DNA of 64,000 nucleotides. Origin: CAVRXT01 sp049644285. Lineage in GTDB: Bacteria > Acidobacteriota > Terriglobia > Acidiferrales > UBA7541. Positions within the stretch are counted from its first letter, which is position 1. Each line of letters begins with the position of its first letter. The stretch covers positions 12,818 through 76,817 of the forward strand of contig JBARRP010000118.1 of the NCBI GenBank assembly GCA_049644285.1, written 5' to 3'. Made by a program: the position numbers and the translations under genes. Below the pieces are notes generated by a model. That model saw nothing but the letters and a program-made list of their open reading frames with translations. It was not told the origin of the DNA and made no database searches. Positions 43,532 to 52,827 of this stretch are shown in pieces.

Positions 43532-45808
43532 ATGGCCTCAAACCCAACCGCATCTGTCCCAGGTCAGCGCTCGGTTCGACCCGCCGTTCAAGTCATCGTG
43601 GCCACCACGGCCATGCTGGCGTTCATTTCCTATTGGCGGGCGGCAGCCATCGTTCTGAACGACCTGGCTTCCTCGGCCTACTACGCCGGTGGCGAAGCCG
43701 AGGGATTCATCGGCAAGACAGCGCCATGGTTCGTCCTCGGCATCATGCTGTTCAGCTATGCGGTGCGGGCCATCTATGTGGAAAGCTGCAGTATGTTCGT
43801 GCGCGGCGGCGTGTATCGCGTGGTCAAGGAGGCGCTTGGCGGCACGCTAGCGAAGTTTTCGGTTTCCGCCCTCATGTTCGACTACGTGCTCACCGGCCCG
43901 ATCAGCGGCGTGGCGGCGGGGCAATATCTCGTCGGCGTCACCAACGAGCTACTCCAGCGCTACGCCCACGCCAACCAACTCCTGCCGGTGAACGCAACCG
44001 CTGCCGTCTTCGCGGTTGCGGTTACGATTTATTTCTGGTGGCAGAACGTCAAGGGCATCCCCGACTCAAGCGACAAAGCGCTCAAGATCATGCAGCTCAC
44101 GACCGTCATGGTCGTCATGCTGATCGGCTGGTGTGCCTATACGGCATGGGTGCGCGGGGCGCATCTGCCTCCGGCGCCCATTGCCCGAAACATGCACCTC
44201 GGCAAAGAGGCGCTCGGCTGGCTTTATCCGATTCGCAGCCGTTTTCCGGTCCACCTTTTCGCGCTCATCGCCGTCTTCGTCGGGCTGGGACATTCGGTCC
44301 TGGCCATGAGCGGCGAAGAGTCGCTGGCCCAGGTCTACCGCGAAATCGAGCATCCCAAGCTTCCGAATCTGAAAAAGACCGGCCTTATAATCTTCGTCTA
44401 CAGCTTGCTTTTCACTTCGCTGGTTTCGATTTTTGCGGTCATGTTGATCCCCGACGGCGCGCGCCAGCAATACCTTGAAAACCTGATCGGCGGCCTGGCC
44501 ATGAACCTTGCCGGCCCGTTTGCATTCCGAATGGCCTTCCACGTTTTCGTAGTTGTGGTGGGCACGCTGATTCTTTCCGGCGCGGTCAACACGGCAATCG
44601 TGGGATCGAACGGCGTACTGAACCGCGTGTCGGAGGACGGAGTGCTGTCGGACTGGTTCCGTCATCCGCACCGCAAGTTCGGTACGTCTTACCGGATCAT
44701 CACGATCATCGCGATCCTGCAGATCATCCCGATTATCGCGAGTGGCGGCGACGTCACGTTTCTGGGCAACCTGTACGCCTTCGGGGTGATCTGGAGTTTT
44801 ACCCTGAAAGGCGCGGCGGTGCTCGTCCTTCGTTACACTCACCCTCAGGACCGTGAATATCGCGTGCCCGGAAACTTCATGATCGGCGGCGTGGAGATTC
44901 CCGTCGGGCTTGGCCTGATTACGCTGGTCCTTCTCGCCATTGCCGTCACGAACCTGTTCACCAAGCCGAACGCCACGATTGCCGGCGGAATTTTCTCGGT
45001 TGTTTTGTTTACGGTCTTCGAGATTTCGGAGAAGCGCATTCAGAAAAAGGCGGGCGGGGGCGCGCACGTGGAGCTCGATCAGTTCAATCTCGCTCAGGAA
45101 GCCGACCTGACGCCGCAAAGCGTGGGCGCCAAGCCCGGCAACGTCCTGGTTCCGGTGAGCAACTATTATGCGCTGTATCATCTTGACGCGGCGCTGAGGC
45201 GCGTGAAACCTGGGCAAGACATCGTCGTGCTTCACATTCGCATGCTGCGCCGCGCCGCTTCAGGCGAATATGACCTCACTCCCGATCAGCTCTTCAGCAC
45301 CATCGAGCAATTGCTGTTCACGAAAATCCTGTCGGAGGCGGAAAAAGAAGGCAAGCCCGTGAAGTTGGCCGTCGCTTCCGCCAATGACCTCTGGGAAGGT
45401 ATTCTCCGAGCCGCGCAGAGCCTGCAATCCGCGACGATCATTGTCGGCAGCTCGTCCAAGATGCCCATCATCGAACAAGCCCGCGAAGTAGGCCTGGCCT
45501 GGGAGCGCATGCCGGAGCCGCGTCCGCGTGTGACACTCGAAATCTTCACCCCCGCAGGGACTGAGCAGATTTTCTATCTCGGCCCGCACGCCCCGCGCTT
45601 GACGCCGAAGGAAATCGACCTGCTTCACAAAGTCTGGCTCGAGCTCTCCGACAAATTAACCCACCAGGAAGTACATCACCACGACATCATCCACTTCGCC
45701 CTTACGGAAGTCGAACGAGAGATCAATGAAGGACAAGGGGGCGCGGTGCTCGAGCGTCTCCGCGAGCACCTGCAGCAAATCAAAGACCACCGCATGAACG
45801 GTCCCTAG
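43532..45808 (+). CDS. APC-family amino-acid permease with C-terminal cytosolic domain
   Basis: A 758-residue protein. Residues about 20-495 form the APC transporter fold with roughly 12 TM segments; family-type stretches include DLASSAYYAGGEAEGFIGKTAPW and SGEESLAQVYREIEHPKLPNL. From about 535 to the end it is soluble. One block resembles a universal-stress-protein-like domain (NVLVPVSNYYALYHLDAALR, then IVVLHIRML, SATIIVGSSSKMPIIEQ), as in other APC proteins with regulatory tails. The substrate cannot be told. The last 100 residues are His/Glu-rich and helical. Confidence 0.85.
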   Translation: MASNPTASVPGQRSVRPAVQVIVATTAMLAFISYWRAAAIVLNDLASSAYYAGGEAEGFIGKTAPWFVLGIMLFSYAVRAIYVESCSMFVRGGVYRVVKEALGGTLAKFSVSALMFDYVLTGPISGVAAGQYLVGVTNELLQRYAHANQLLPVNATAAVFAVAVTIYFWWQNVKGIPDSSDKALKIMQLTTVMVVMLIGWCAYTAWVRGAHLPPAPIARNMHLGKEALGWLYPIRSRFPVHLFALIAVFVGLGHSVLAMSGEESLAQVYREIEHPKLPNLKKTGLIIFVYSLLFTSLVSIFAVMLIPDGARQQYLENLIGGLAMNLAGPFAFRMAFHVFVVVVGTLILSGAVNTAIVGSNGVLNRVSEDGVLSDWFRHPHRKFGTSYRIITIIAILQIIPIIASGGDVTFLGNLYAFGVIWSFTLKGAAVLVLRYTHPQDREYRVPGNFMIGGVEIPVGLGLITLVLLAIAVTNLFTKPNATIAGGIFSVVLFTVFEISEKRIQKKAGGGAHVELDQFNLAQEADLTPQSVGAKPGNVLVPVSNYYALYHLDAALRRVKPGQDIVVLHIRMLRRAASGEYDLTPDQLFSTIEQLLFTKILSEAEKEGKPVKLAVASANDLWEGILRAAQSLQSATIIVGSSSKMPIIEQAREVGLAWERMPEPRPRVTLEIFTPAGTEQIFYLGPHAPRLTPKEIDLLHKVWLELSDKLTHQEVHHHDIIHFALTEVEREINEGQGGAVLERLREHLQQIKDHRMNGP

Positions 45809-45850
45809 TGTTGCGTAACCGAAATAGGTGACGCAGGTTCACGGAGGGCC

Positions 45851-45879
45851 GTCATGCTGAGAGAAGCGAAGCATCTCCC
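45851..45879. repeat. partial REP-like element
   Basis: GTCATGCTGAG, then AGAAGCGAAGCATCTCCC: the half-unit pattern of GTCATnCTGAG...GAAnCTC extragenic repeats. It is related in style to the element at 328-424. Confidence 0.45.
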
Positions 45880-45980
45880 GGTAAAAATCAGCCTCCTCGC
45901 TGCTCCATTCATGACTGCACGCCCTGAACGACGTGTCACTTTCCGCGGTTACACAGCACTAGATCGCGGCAACGTTCGCA

Positions 45981-46418
45981 CTATGCCGCGCGCAGCTCCG
46001 AAGTGCAGTTCGGGCAACGCACCGCCTTGATCGGAATCGCCAGAGAACAATAAGGGCAATCCTTGGTCGTCGGTGTTGCCGCCGGCGCGGGCTTCTTCCA
46101 TCGATTGATCTGCCGCACGATCAGGAAGATCACAAAGGCCACGATCAGAAAGTCGATCACGTTGTTGATGAAAATCCCGTAATTGATCGTGGCAGCCCCC
46201 GCCGCCTTTGCTTCGGCCAGGGACCCGTATGGCTTGCCCGAAATGTTCAGGAACAGGTTGGAGAAGTCCACCTTGCCCAGGAGCCGGCCCAGCGGCGGCA
46301 TCACCACGTCGCCGACCAGCGACGTCACAATTTTTCCGAACGCCGCGCCCAGGATGACGCCGATGGCCATGTCCATCACGTTGCCGCGCATCGCGAATTC
46401 TTTGAATTCTTTCAGCAT
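45981..46418 (-). CDS. mscL: large-conductance mechanosensitive channel with zinc-ribbon tail
   Basis: A 145-residue MscL. The N-terminal FKEFAMRGNVMDMAIGVILGAAFGKIVTSLV (TM1) and the TM2 region (INNVIDFLIVAFVIFLIVRQIN) are canonical. MscL pentamers open under hypo-osmotic tension. Beyond residue 118 the usual short helical tail is replaced by CPYC...CPNC (about 120-123 and 135-138), a likely zinc ribbon facing the cytoplasm. The gene stands alone. Confidence 0.93.
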   Translation of the reverse strand: MLKEFKEFAMRGNVMDMAIGVILGAAFGKIVTSLVGDVVMPPLGRLLGKVDFSNLFLNISGKPYGSLAEAKAAGAATINYGIFINNVIDFLIVAFVIFLIVRQINRWKKPAPAATPTTKDCPYCSLAIPIKAVRCPNCTSELRAA

Positions 46419-46475
46419 GTATTCTCGCCTCCATTCAGAGAGATGGGATCACTTGAAAGGAATGACGGCCCGCGA

Positions 46476-46844
46476 CTAGGGCTTGCGAACAAGAAGTGCG
46501 GCGCCGGCTATGCCGCGCACCACCAGCAGTCCCCCTGCGGCGCCCAGCAAGAAAGCGGCGTGGTGGGCGGGCAGCCAGGCCATCAACAGCATCAGGACAC
46601 CCACCAGCGTGAGCGATCCTCCTCGCACTGCCGGGTGCAAGTGGGGAAGCACCGGGGGTGCGGGGCGGACCCAGGCACGCGCGCCCCAATAGATCAGAAA
46701 CACGCCTACCGCAATCCAAACCGGCCCTCGCGGCGGTGAGAATCGCCCCGTCGTGGCCAGGAGCGCCATCAGCGCGCCGAGCAACAGGACCACGAATTCA
46801 TTCAGCAGCCCGAAAAGCTGTCCCGGTGCCGGCATGAAAGTCAC
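46476..46844 (-). CDS. small membrane protein of unknown function
   Basis: A 122-residue protein with about four membrane segments (near 12-30, 40-58, 76-94, 98-118). The start is GTG 46844 or ATG 46835. No family recognised. It diverges from trxB. Confidence 0.55.
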   Translation of the reverse strand: MTFMPAPGQLFGLLNEFVVLLLGALMALLATTGRFSPPRGPVWIAVGVFLIYWGARAWVRPAPPVLPHLHPAVRGGSLTLVGVLMLLMAWLPAHHAAFLLGAAGGLLVVRGIAGAALLVRKP

Positions 46845-46968
46845 TCTTGTCGCGCGGCATTATCGCCCACCGGCCAAATTCGGGCAATAAGGGTGGCAAC
46901 GCACCGCCCGCTGCGGGTTTGTGCGCCGAGTTTGCGGCGCGCAAGAGACAAGGGAATTGACCGAGAGA

Positions 46969-46977
46969 TGCTAGAAT
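46969..46977 (+). promoter_or_regulatory. extended -10 element upstream of trxB
   Basis: TGCTAGAAT, identical to the element at 2119. No good -35 at 17 bases. It would give a leader of about 50 bases. Confidence 0.4.
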
Positions 46978-47035
46978 AGCTGTTCTCACTCTGAATCGCT
47001 GCGCAACGTGTCGCAATCTAATCCTCGAGGAGAAC

Positions 47036-47998
47036 ATGGCGGAAAAGGTCATCATCATCGGCAGTGGGTGCGCCGGCTTGACGGCCGCGATTTACGCCGC
47101 GCGCGCCGACTTAAAGCCGCTCGTTCTTGATGGATACGAGCCCGGCGGCCAGCTTTCTCTCACGACCATGGTCGAGAATTACCCCGGATTTCCCGAGGGA
47201 ATTCTGGGGCCGCAGCTCATCGAGAACGCGCGCAAGCAGGCGCAGCGCTTCGGAGCAGAATTTCAGGCGGGCGCGGTAACCGAAGTGGACCTGAGCCATC
47301 GGCCGTTCAAAATCACCGCCGGAAAATCAAGCTACGAGTGCGAGACTCTGATCATCGCGGCCGGCGCTTCTGCCCGGATGCTTGGAATCGAATCCGAGAA
47401 GAAACTCCTGGGCCACGGCGTTTCCACCTGCGCGACATGCGACGGCTATTTCTTTCGCGACCGCCATATCGCGGTAATCGGCGGCGGCGATACCGCGATG
47501 GAGGAGGCCACCTTCCTCGCGAAGTTTGCCAAAAGCATCACCATCGTTCATCGCCGTAACGAATTTCGCGCCACCAAAATCATGCTCGACCGTGCTCGTG
47601 CCAGCGAGAAAATTCGTTTCCTCACGCCTTTCGTGGTCGAGCATATTCACGATGTCGAGAAAAACAACGTGGAAATCGTCGAGCTCCGGAACCCCGAGAC
47701 CGACGAGATCAAGCAGCTCGAAGTCGAAGGTCTCTTCGTCGCCATCGGCCATGTGCCCAATACGAAGGTCTTCCGCGGCCAGCTCGATATGGACGACGCG
47801 GGCTATCTCATCACTCGCAATGGCACTCACACCAACGTTGAAGGCGTCTTCGCAGCCGGGGATGTAAAAGATCACATTTATCGTCAAGCCGTGACTGCCG
47901 CGGGTTCCGGCTGCATGGCGGCGATGGACGCAGAAAAGTTCCTTGCCGCCGGCGAGCCGGCCCAGCCCACAAAGCCGAAGACGGTCCTCAGAATGTAA
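47036..47998 (+). CDS. trxB: thioredoxin reductase
   Basis: A 320-residue FAD/NADPH enzyme that reduces thioredoxin. The FAD loop GSGCAGLTAA (9-18) has Cys where Pro is usual. The redox pair C132-A-T-C135 sits in STCATCDGYFF, the NADPH motif is IGGGDTAMEEA (about 148-158), and the C-terminal FAD motif GVFAAGDVKD is present. GAGGAG before ATG 47036 is a good ribosome-binding site. It is the likely source of reducing power for thioredoxins; no trxA is adjacent. Confidence 0.95.
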   Translation: MAEKVIIIGSGCAGLTAAIYAARADLKPLVLDGYEPGGQLSLTTMVENYPGFPEGILGPQLIENARKQAQRFGAEFQAGAVTEVDLSHRPFKITAGKSSYECETLIIAAGASARMLGIESEKKLLGHGVSTCATCDGYFFRDRHIAVIGGGDTAMEEATFLAKFAKSITIVHRRNEFRATKIMLDRARASEKIRFLTPFVVEHIHDVEKNNVEIVELRNPETDEIKQLEVEGLFVAIGHVPNTKVFRGQLDMDDAGYLITRNGTHTNVEGVFAAGDVKDHIYRQAVTAAGSGCMAAMDAEKFLAAGEPAQPTKPKTVLRM

Positions 47999-48104
47999 AC
48001 TGCGTCAGCGCCACGCCGCTGGCGCACCGCGCCGGGCCTTGGCATAATTTTGAGCGGATGCGAAACCCGGCGCCGCTCGTTCTTCCTCGGATCAATCCCC
48101 GATA

Positions 48105-49016
48105 ATGCGCACACTCCTCTTGCGACTTTCCGAAAGCCCGCGCATGGCGCAGTGGGTGGTTCACAGCCAAATCAGCCGCCGCGTAGCTCGGCGTTTTGTC
48201 GCCGGCGAAAGTCTCGACGACGCGGTGAAAGTCGCGCGAGTCTTAAACCACGCCGGACGCTCGGCAAGCCTCGATCTGCTCGGTGAGAATGTCACCGATG
48301 AAGCCGGCGCGGTCCGCGCGCAGCAGTCCTATCTGAGAACGTTCGATCGAATCGCGGAGGAGCATCTCGACGCCAACGTTTCGCTGAAGCTCACGCAGCT
48401 CGGTCTCGACCTCGGCGAATCGCTTTGCCGGCGCCTGCTCGAAGCCATCGTCGAACGCGCGGCAGGTTACGCCAACTTCGTTCGCATCGACATGGAGGGC
48501 TCGGCGTACACGCAGCGGACCGTCGATATGTGCAAGCGGATTCGCGCGCAATACCCGGCCGTCGGCACTGTCCTGCAATCGTACCTGTATCGTACCGAAC
48601 AGGATGTGCAAGATCTCCTGGCCGTGGGCTGCCGCATTCGCCTTTGCAAAGGAGCGTACAAAGAGCCTCCGGAGGTTGCCTTTCCGAAGAAGGCCGACGT
48701 GGACGCAAATTACGTCAGACTCATGAAGATGCTACTGCCGAGCGGCGTGTACCATGGTATCGCCACGCACGATCCGCGGATGATTGCCGCGACGAAGCAG
48801 TTCGCAGCCCAGAAGGGAATCAGGAAGGATCAGTTCGAGTTTCAAATGCTGTACGGCATCCGCAACGATCTTCAGGAGCAGCTCGTCCGCCAGGGCTATC
48901 GTCTGCGCGTCTACATTCCCTTCGGCACCGACTGGTTTCCCTATTTCATGCGACGACTTGCTGAGCGCCCTGCCAATGTGATGTTTTTCCTTCGGAGCCT
49001 CATTCAAGGGAACTGA
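48105..49016 (+). CDS. proline dehydrogenase (monofunctional)
   Basis: A 303-residue FAD-dependent (beta/alpha)8 enzyme that oxidises proline to pyrroline-5-carboxylate. Substrate and flavin motifs are VSLKLTQLGLDLGE, FVRIDMEGSAYTQRTVDM, LQSYLYRTEQDVQDLL, RLCKGAYKEPPEVAF, GIATHDPRM and FEFQMLYGIR. The tail YFMRRLAERPANVMFFLR is typical of the monofunctional form. No P5C dehydrogenase gene is adjacent. Confidence 0.93.
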   Translation: MRTLLLRLSESPRMAQWVVHSQISRRVARRFVAGESLDDAVKVARVLNHAGRSASLDLLGENVTDEAGAVRAQQSYLRTFDRIAEEHLDANVSLKLTQLGLDLGESLCRRLLEAIVERAAGYANFVRIDMEGSAYTQRTVDMCKRIRAQYPAVGTVLQSYLYRTEQDVQDLLAVGCRIRLCKGAYKEPPEVAFPKKADVDANYVRLMKMLLPSGVYHGIATHDPRMIAATKQFAAQKGIRKDQFEFQMLYGIRNDLQEQLVRQGYRLRVYIPFGTDWFPYFMRRLAERPANVMFFLRSLIQGN

Positions 49017-49264
49017 CTGGTCCACGCGTGCCAGCCCAGCCCATGGAAACCGAAGACAAGCATCGCCATGCTAGTCCCTGAAGCCAATCTCCTAGTCTGT
49101 GGAGTGTGACGGCTTGCCGCCGCTTTGCCGTCCAGCGACCTACCCCGGTGGTTTGCTGACCGCTGACTCCAACTGCTGGTCGCTGGCGGCTGATCGCCAC
49201 TCAACGAAGGTGACGTGAGGCGAATGAATTCGGTATGCTATCGGACTGAGCTGCGAGTTCATCC

Positions 49265-51532
49265 ATGCCTGAATCCCCCGAGCGCATTGGCCCTTACAAG
49301 ATTCTTTCCAAACTAGGCGAGGGCGCAATGGGGGTTGTGTATAGGGCGCAGGACCAGCGTTTGGACCGCATCGTCGCCCTGAAGGTGATTCGCGGATTCC
49401 AATCGGACCCCACTCGGCGCCTCCGTTCCTGGCAAGAGGCGCGCGCCGCTGCTCAGGTATCTCACCCGAACGCGTGCCGGCTCTACGACATCGTCGAAGA
49501 GAACGACTGCTTGTTTTTGGTAATGGAGTTCGTCGAAGGCGAGTCTCTCGCAACCCGCATTCATCGTGGACCGCTTGCCGCACAAGAAGCCGCGCAAATT
49601 GTGTTGGGGTTGCTTTCCGCCCTGGAGGCGTTTCATAAGGCAGGCATAGTCCATCGGGACCTGAAGCCTTCGAACATTTTACTTTCACCGTACGGAACGA
49701 AAGTGCTGGATTTCGGGCTCGCAAAACAGAGTCCCTGGGAGGCCCTTGACCCGGCGTCGGCGACAATGACCGAGGTTACGACTCCCGGGACTTTCTTAGG
49801 GACTCCGCGGTACGCTTCGCCGGAGCAGTTCATTGGAAAACCCGTGGACGCCCGATCCGACATTTTCTCGCTCGGTGTCATCTTCTTCGAGATGCTCGCG
49901 GGCCAGCCGCCGTTTTCAGGTGAATCCTTCGCGGAAATTGCGCACTCGGTGTTGTACGCATCGCCGCCCGCGCTGACCGGTTCGCCCGCCATTTCGGCCA
50001 TGAGCCGAATTGTCCACACGGCGCTGGCCCGTGAGCCGCAGGACCGATACCAAAGCGCCGAAATCATGGCGGCGGAGCTCCGTGCGGCGCTGGCTATGGA
50101 AGGCATCGAGACCAGAGCCAGGGCGCGCCCTCTCCGCAGGCTCATCGTTTTGCCTTTTCGCGTCTTGCGCCCAAGCGATGAAATCCAGTTTCTAGCCTTC
50201 AGCCTTCCGGAGGCGATCACGGTGTCGCTGGCGGGCCTGGACGATCTGGTTGTGCGTTCCTCGATTGTTGCGGCTCAATACTCGCATGAGTCTCCCGATC
50301 TGAAGAAGATCGCCAAGGAAGCGGATGTCGATGTCGTATTGACAGGGGCGCTGCTGAACGTCGGTGAGCAATTGCGCATTACCACTCAGCTGGTCGAGGC
50401 GCCGACCGGGACGTTGGTCTGGTCGCACTCTTCCCAGGTGACCATCCGCGAGCTCCTCGAGCTTCACGATGATTTGGTCCGCCGCGTAGTCGAGTCGATC
50501 CTTCCCTCGCTGAGCCTCCGCGAGCATCAGTCGCTTCACCAGGATCGACCTGCGAACCCGACGGTGTACGAGCTCTATCTGCGCGCAAACGAGTTGAGCC
50601 GCCACTGGGAGAATCTCCCCGCTGCCGTTGAGCAGTACGAACGATGCGTGAGTATGGATCCCTCCTACGCACTCGCATGGGCCAGGTTGGGCCGGGCTCG
50701 TTGGCTTTGGGACAAGTACAACCTGGGTTCAACTGAGGGCTTGCGCGCGGCCGATGAAGCCTTTCAGACGGCTTTTCGATTGAATCCGAATTTGACGCTG
50801 GCCCACAATTACTATACCCACCTTCAGGTTGATCAAGGCCGCGCGCTCGACGCAATGAAGCGCCTCCTGGAACGGGCGCAGCGGCGAAGAAACGATCCGG
50901 AGCTCTTCGCTGGGCTCGCCCACGTTTGCCGGTATTGCGGCCTCTTGCAGCCGGCGCTCGCCGCGCACCAGGAAGCTCGACGGCTCGATCCGCAGATCTC
51001 TACCAGCGTGAATCACACGTATTTCATGCTGGGAGATTATCAGCGGGCGCTCGAAACAAGCGCAGCCGATTTTGGGTACGCCGCGTCCATCGCACTCGCG
51101 TCGCTCGGGCGAGTGGACGAGGCAATTTCCATGCTCCGCGAAAGAAAACAAGCCAACCCCGGGCGTTTGGGGGGACTGTACCTGACGTCCTTGCAGACGC
51201 TCCTGGAAGGCAACCGTGCCGAAAGTCTCGAAGCAAGTGAAGAGCTCTTCAAGGCCACCTTCCGCGACCCGGAGGGTATGTTCTATCTCGCGCGGCAGCT
51301 CAGTTACCTGGGCCAAGAAGCCATGGCGCTGGACATGCTCTCCCGCTCGATCAGCAACGGTTTTTTCTGCTATCCCGCGATGGTTCGCGACCCGTGGCTC
51401 GATTCGCTCCGCGGCCGGCCGGAATTTACGGATCTTTTGCGCAAAGCTCACCAATTGCATCGGGAAGCCGTTAGCTCGTTTCTCGCCCTTGACGGTAACT
51501 CGCTGCTGGGAATTCAAACAGACAGCTACTGA
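49265..51532 (+). CDS. Ser/Thr protein kinase with TolB-like domain and TPR repeats
   Basis: A 755-residue protein. The kinase domain (about 8-275) has the ATP loop LGEGAMGVVYRAQD, Lys40 in VALKVI, catalytic HRDLKPSNIL, DFGLAK and the GTPRYASPEQ activation end, so it should be active. A TolB-N-like domain follows (about 295-415, LIVLPFRVLRPSDEIQFLAFSLPEAI), the type found in acidobacterial kinase and CadC-like regulators. TPR repeats run from about 430 to 740. No membrane segment is obvious, so it is probably cytoplasmic. The substrate is unknown. Confidence 0.9.
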   Translation: MPESPERIGPYKILSKLGEGAMGVVYRAQDQRLDRIVALKVIRGFQSDPTRRLRSWQEARAAAQVSHPNACRLYDIVEENDCLFLVMEFVEGESLATRIHRGPLAAQEAAQIVLGLLSALEAFHKAGIVHRDLKPSNILLSPYGTKVLDFGLAKQSPWEALDPASATMTEVTTPGTFLGTPRYASPEQFIGKPVDARSDIFSLGVIFFEMLAGQPPFSGESFAEIAHSVLYASPPALTGSPAISAMSRIVHTALAREPQDRYQSAEIMAAELRAALAMEGIETRARARPLRRLIVLPFRVLRPSDEIQFLAFSLPEAITVSLAGLDDLVVRSSIVAAQYSHESPDLKKIAKEADVDVVLTGALLNVGEQLRITTQLVEAPTGTLVWSHSSQVTIRELLELHDDLVRRVVESILPSLSLREHQSLHQDRPANPTVYELYLRANELSRHWENLPAAVEQYERCVSMDPSYALAWARLGRARWLWDKYNLGSTEGLRAADEAFQTAFRLNPNLTLAHNYYTHLQVDQGRALDAMKRLLERAQRRRNDPELFAGLAHVCRYCGLLQPALAAHQEARRLDPQISTSVNHTYFMLGDYQRALETSAADFGYAASIALASLGRVDEAISMLRERKQANPGRLGGLYLTSLQTLLEGNRAESLEASEELFKATFRDPEGMFYLARQLSYLGQEAMALDMLSRSISNGFFCYPAMVRDPWLDSLRGRPEFTDLLRKAHQLHREAVSSFLALDGNSLLGIQTDSY

Positions 51533-51605
51533 ACCGCACGTTTTCTGGAAGCAAGAACCATCTTTGACCGGCGTGTCACTCCGAGTTTCCTCTGTCCTCA
51601 TCCTT

Positions 51606-51632
51606 TCTCTGTGTCCTCTGTGTAATGTTTTG
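51606..51632. repeat. dispersed repeat copy 1 (GTGTCCTCTG type)
   Basis: TCTCTGTGTCCTCTGTGTAA then TGTTTTG aligns with the copy at 52185 at most positions. Repeats of the cacagaggacacagag type are scattered in many bacterial genomes. The surrounding 51533-51774 spacer has no gene. Confidence 0.4.
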
Positions 51633-51774
51633 ATTCTCGCTTCCTTTGCTTCTTCCCGGTCATTGTTTCCTTCGTCACCTGGGTGATGCGTGCGGCAACC
51701 CTTCGGCACAAAGATACGTCAATATTATTGCCAGGGTTTTTGGCTATCTGGCTCGGGGGGAGGAGGGTTCGGCA

Positions 51775-52101
51775 ATGAAAAAATTCCTGCTCACCGTTGG
51801 CGTACTGGTGTTCGCGGTTGCCGGGACGGTCAAGGCGCAGCCGAAACAGTTAAAACTTGTCTTGTCTCCGGCATCTACCGTCCCGAGCGCGGATATCGTC
51901 AAGAATCTTGGCAACAAGTGCCCGAACGTTTCTGTCACGTTGGACCCGAAAAAGTCCGACTTCATGCTGGAAGCGGGCGGCTGGTCCGGCAACTACAAGT
52001 TCACCGTCTTCAAGCACGGTGGCGAGGCCGTGTTCAGCACGTCCACGGTTCTGCTGGGAAATGCGGTCAAGGACGTGTGTCACTTCGTCAACTCGCACTG
52101 A
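51775..52101 (+). CDS. small exported protein of unknown function
   Basis: A 108-residue protein with a clear signal peptide (KKFLLTVGVLVFAVAGTVKAQ). The mature part of about 85 residues is beta-rich, with two cysteines (NKCPN and KDVCHF) that may form a disulfide. GGGGAGGAGGG lies upstream of ATG 51775, which is preferred over starts further upstream. It converges on the metal operon. No family recognised. Confidence 0.65.
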   Translation: MKKFLLTVGVLVFAVAGTVKAQPKQLKLVLSPASTVPSADIVKNLGNKCPNVSVTLDPKKSDFMLEAGGWSGNYKFTVFKHGGEAVFSTSTVLLGNAVKDVCHFVNSH

Positions 52102-52184
52102 GCTGTGCGCGGGCTCCTGTCGCCCAACCTTTGCGCAACGTGTCCCGCCACGCGCTTTTTGCTTTGGTCGGCGCCCTCTGTATT

Positions 52185-52211
52185 CCTCGGTGTCCTCTGC
52201 GTAGTGTTCGG
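52185..52211. repeat. dispersed repeat copy 2 (GTGTCCTCTG type)
   Basis: CCTCGGTGTCCTCTGCGTAG then TGTTCGG; the second copy of the element at 51606. It lies in the 180-base gap between convergent genes. Confidence 0.4.
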
Positions 52212-52281
52212 TTTTCGTGACGTCGCGCATGCACGATTCTTAACTGCAGCTCGCACTGTCCGCTGCCTGCTCCTCGCGAAT

Positions 52282-52827
52282 TCAAAGAAGCGGCTTGAGC
52301 GCCGATTCGATGGCTTCCGTGTACTCGAACCCGACAACCTTCTTTCGCAGACTTCCTTGGCGGTCGTAAAGCAGCGTTGTTGGAAGCCCGTCAATCCCAC
52401 CGAATTTCTGCTTGAGCTCGTCGGACGCAACCGCTAAGGGATAATGGACCCCGATTTTTCGGGCAAATAGAAGCGGGTCTTCGGCATCCATCATCGTATC
52501 GAATTTCAATCCGATGACAACGAATCCCCGCGGTCCATAACGGTCTGCAAGCCGCTGATACCCCGGCATCTCTTTTCTGCAGGGTTGGCACCACGTGGCC
52601 CAGAAATCAACGAGCACGACTTTGCCCCGAAGATCCACCGAGGAAATCCCGCGCCCTTGCAAGTCTTTCACCGAAAAGTCAGGCAGCCGCGAGCCAATTT
52701 CGCCTGGCTTGATTGCAGCCTCTGCGATGCGCGCCGGGCTCGCCGGAGGGTGATTGCAACCGGCGAGTCCAATTGCCGCGAAACTCAAAAGCAGCTTCAC
52801 CAGTCGGTTTTGAATGCTTCTTCGCAT
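52282..52827 (-). CDS. TlpA/ResA-like thioredoxin lipoprotein
   Basis: A 181-residue protein. The lipobox LAGC (Cys24) anchors it in a membrane facing the periplasm. The thioredoxin fold has the catalytic C80-Q-P-C83 in VLVDFWATWCQPCRKEMP and the cis-Pro loop GIDGLPTTLLYDRQG, as in TlpA, ResA and SCO-like copper-site reductases. Its ATG directly follows the TAA of the HMA gene upstream (no gap), so the two are translated together. By context it may reduce the dithiol or diselenol metal site of that protein. It is the last gene of the operon. Confidence 0.9.
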   Translation of the reverse strand: MRRSIQNRLVKLLLSFAAIGLAGCNHPPASPARIAEAAIKPGEIGSRLPDFSVKDLQGRGISSVDLRGKVVLVDFWATWCQPCRKEMPGYQRLADRYGPRGFVVIGLKFDTMMDAEDPLLFARKIGVHYPLAVASDELKQKFGGIDGLPTTLLYDRQGSLRKKVVGFEYTEAIESALKPLL

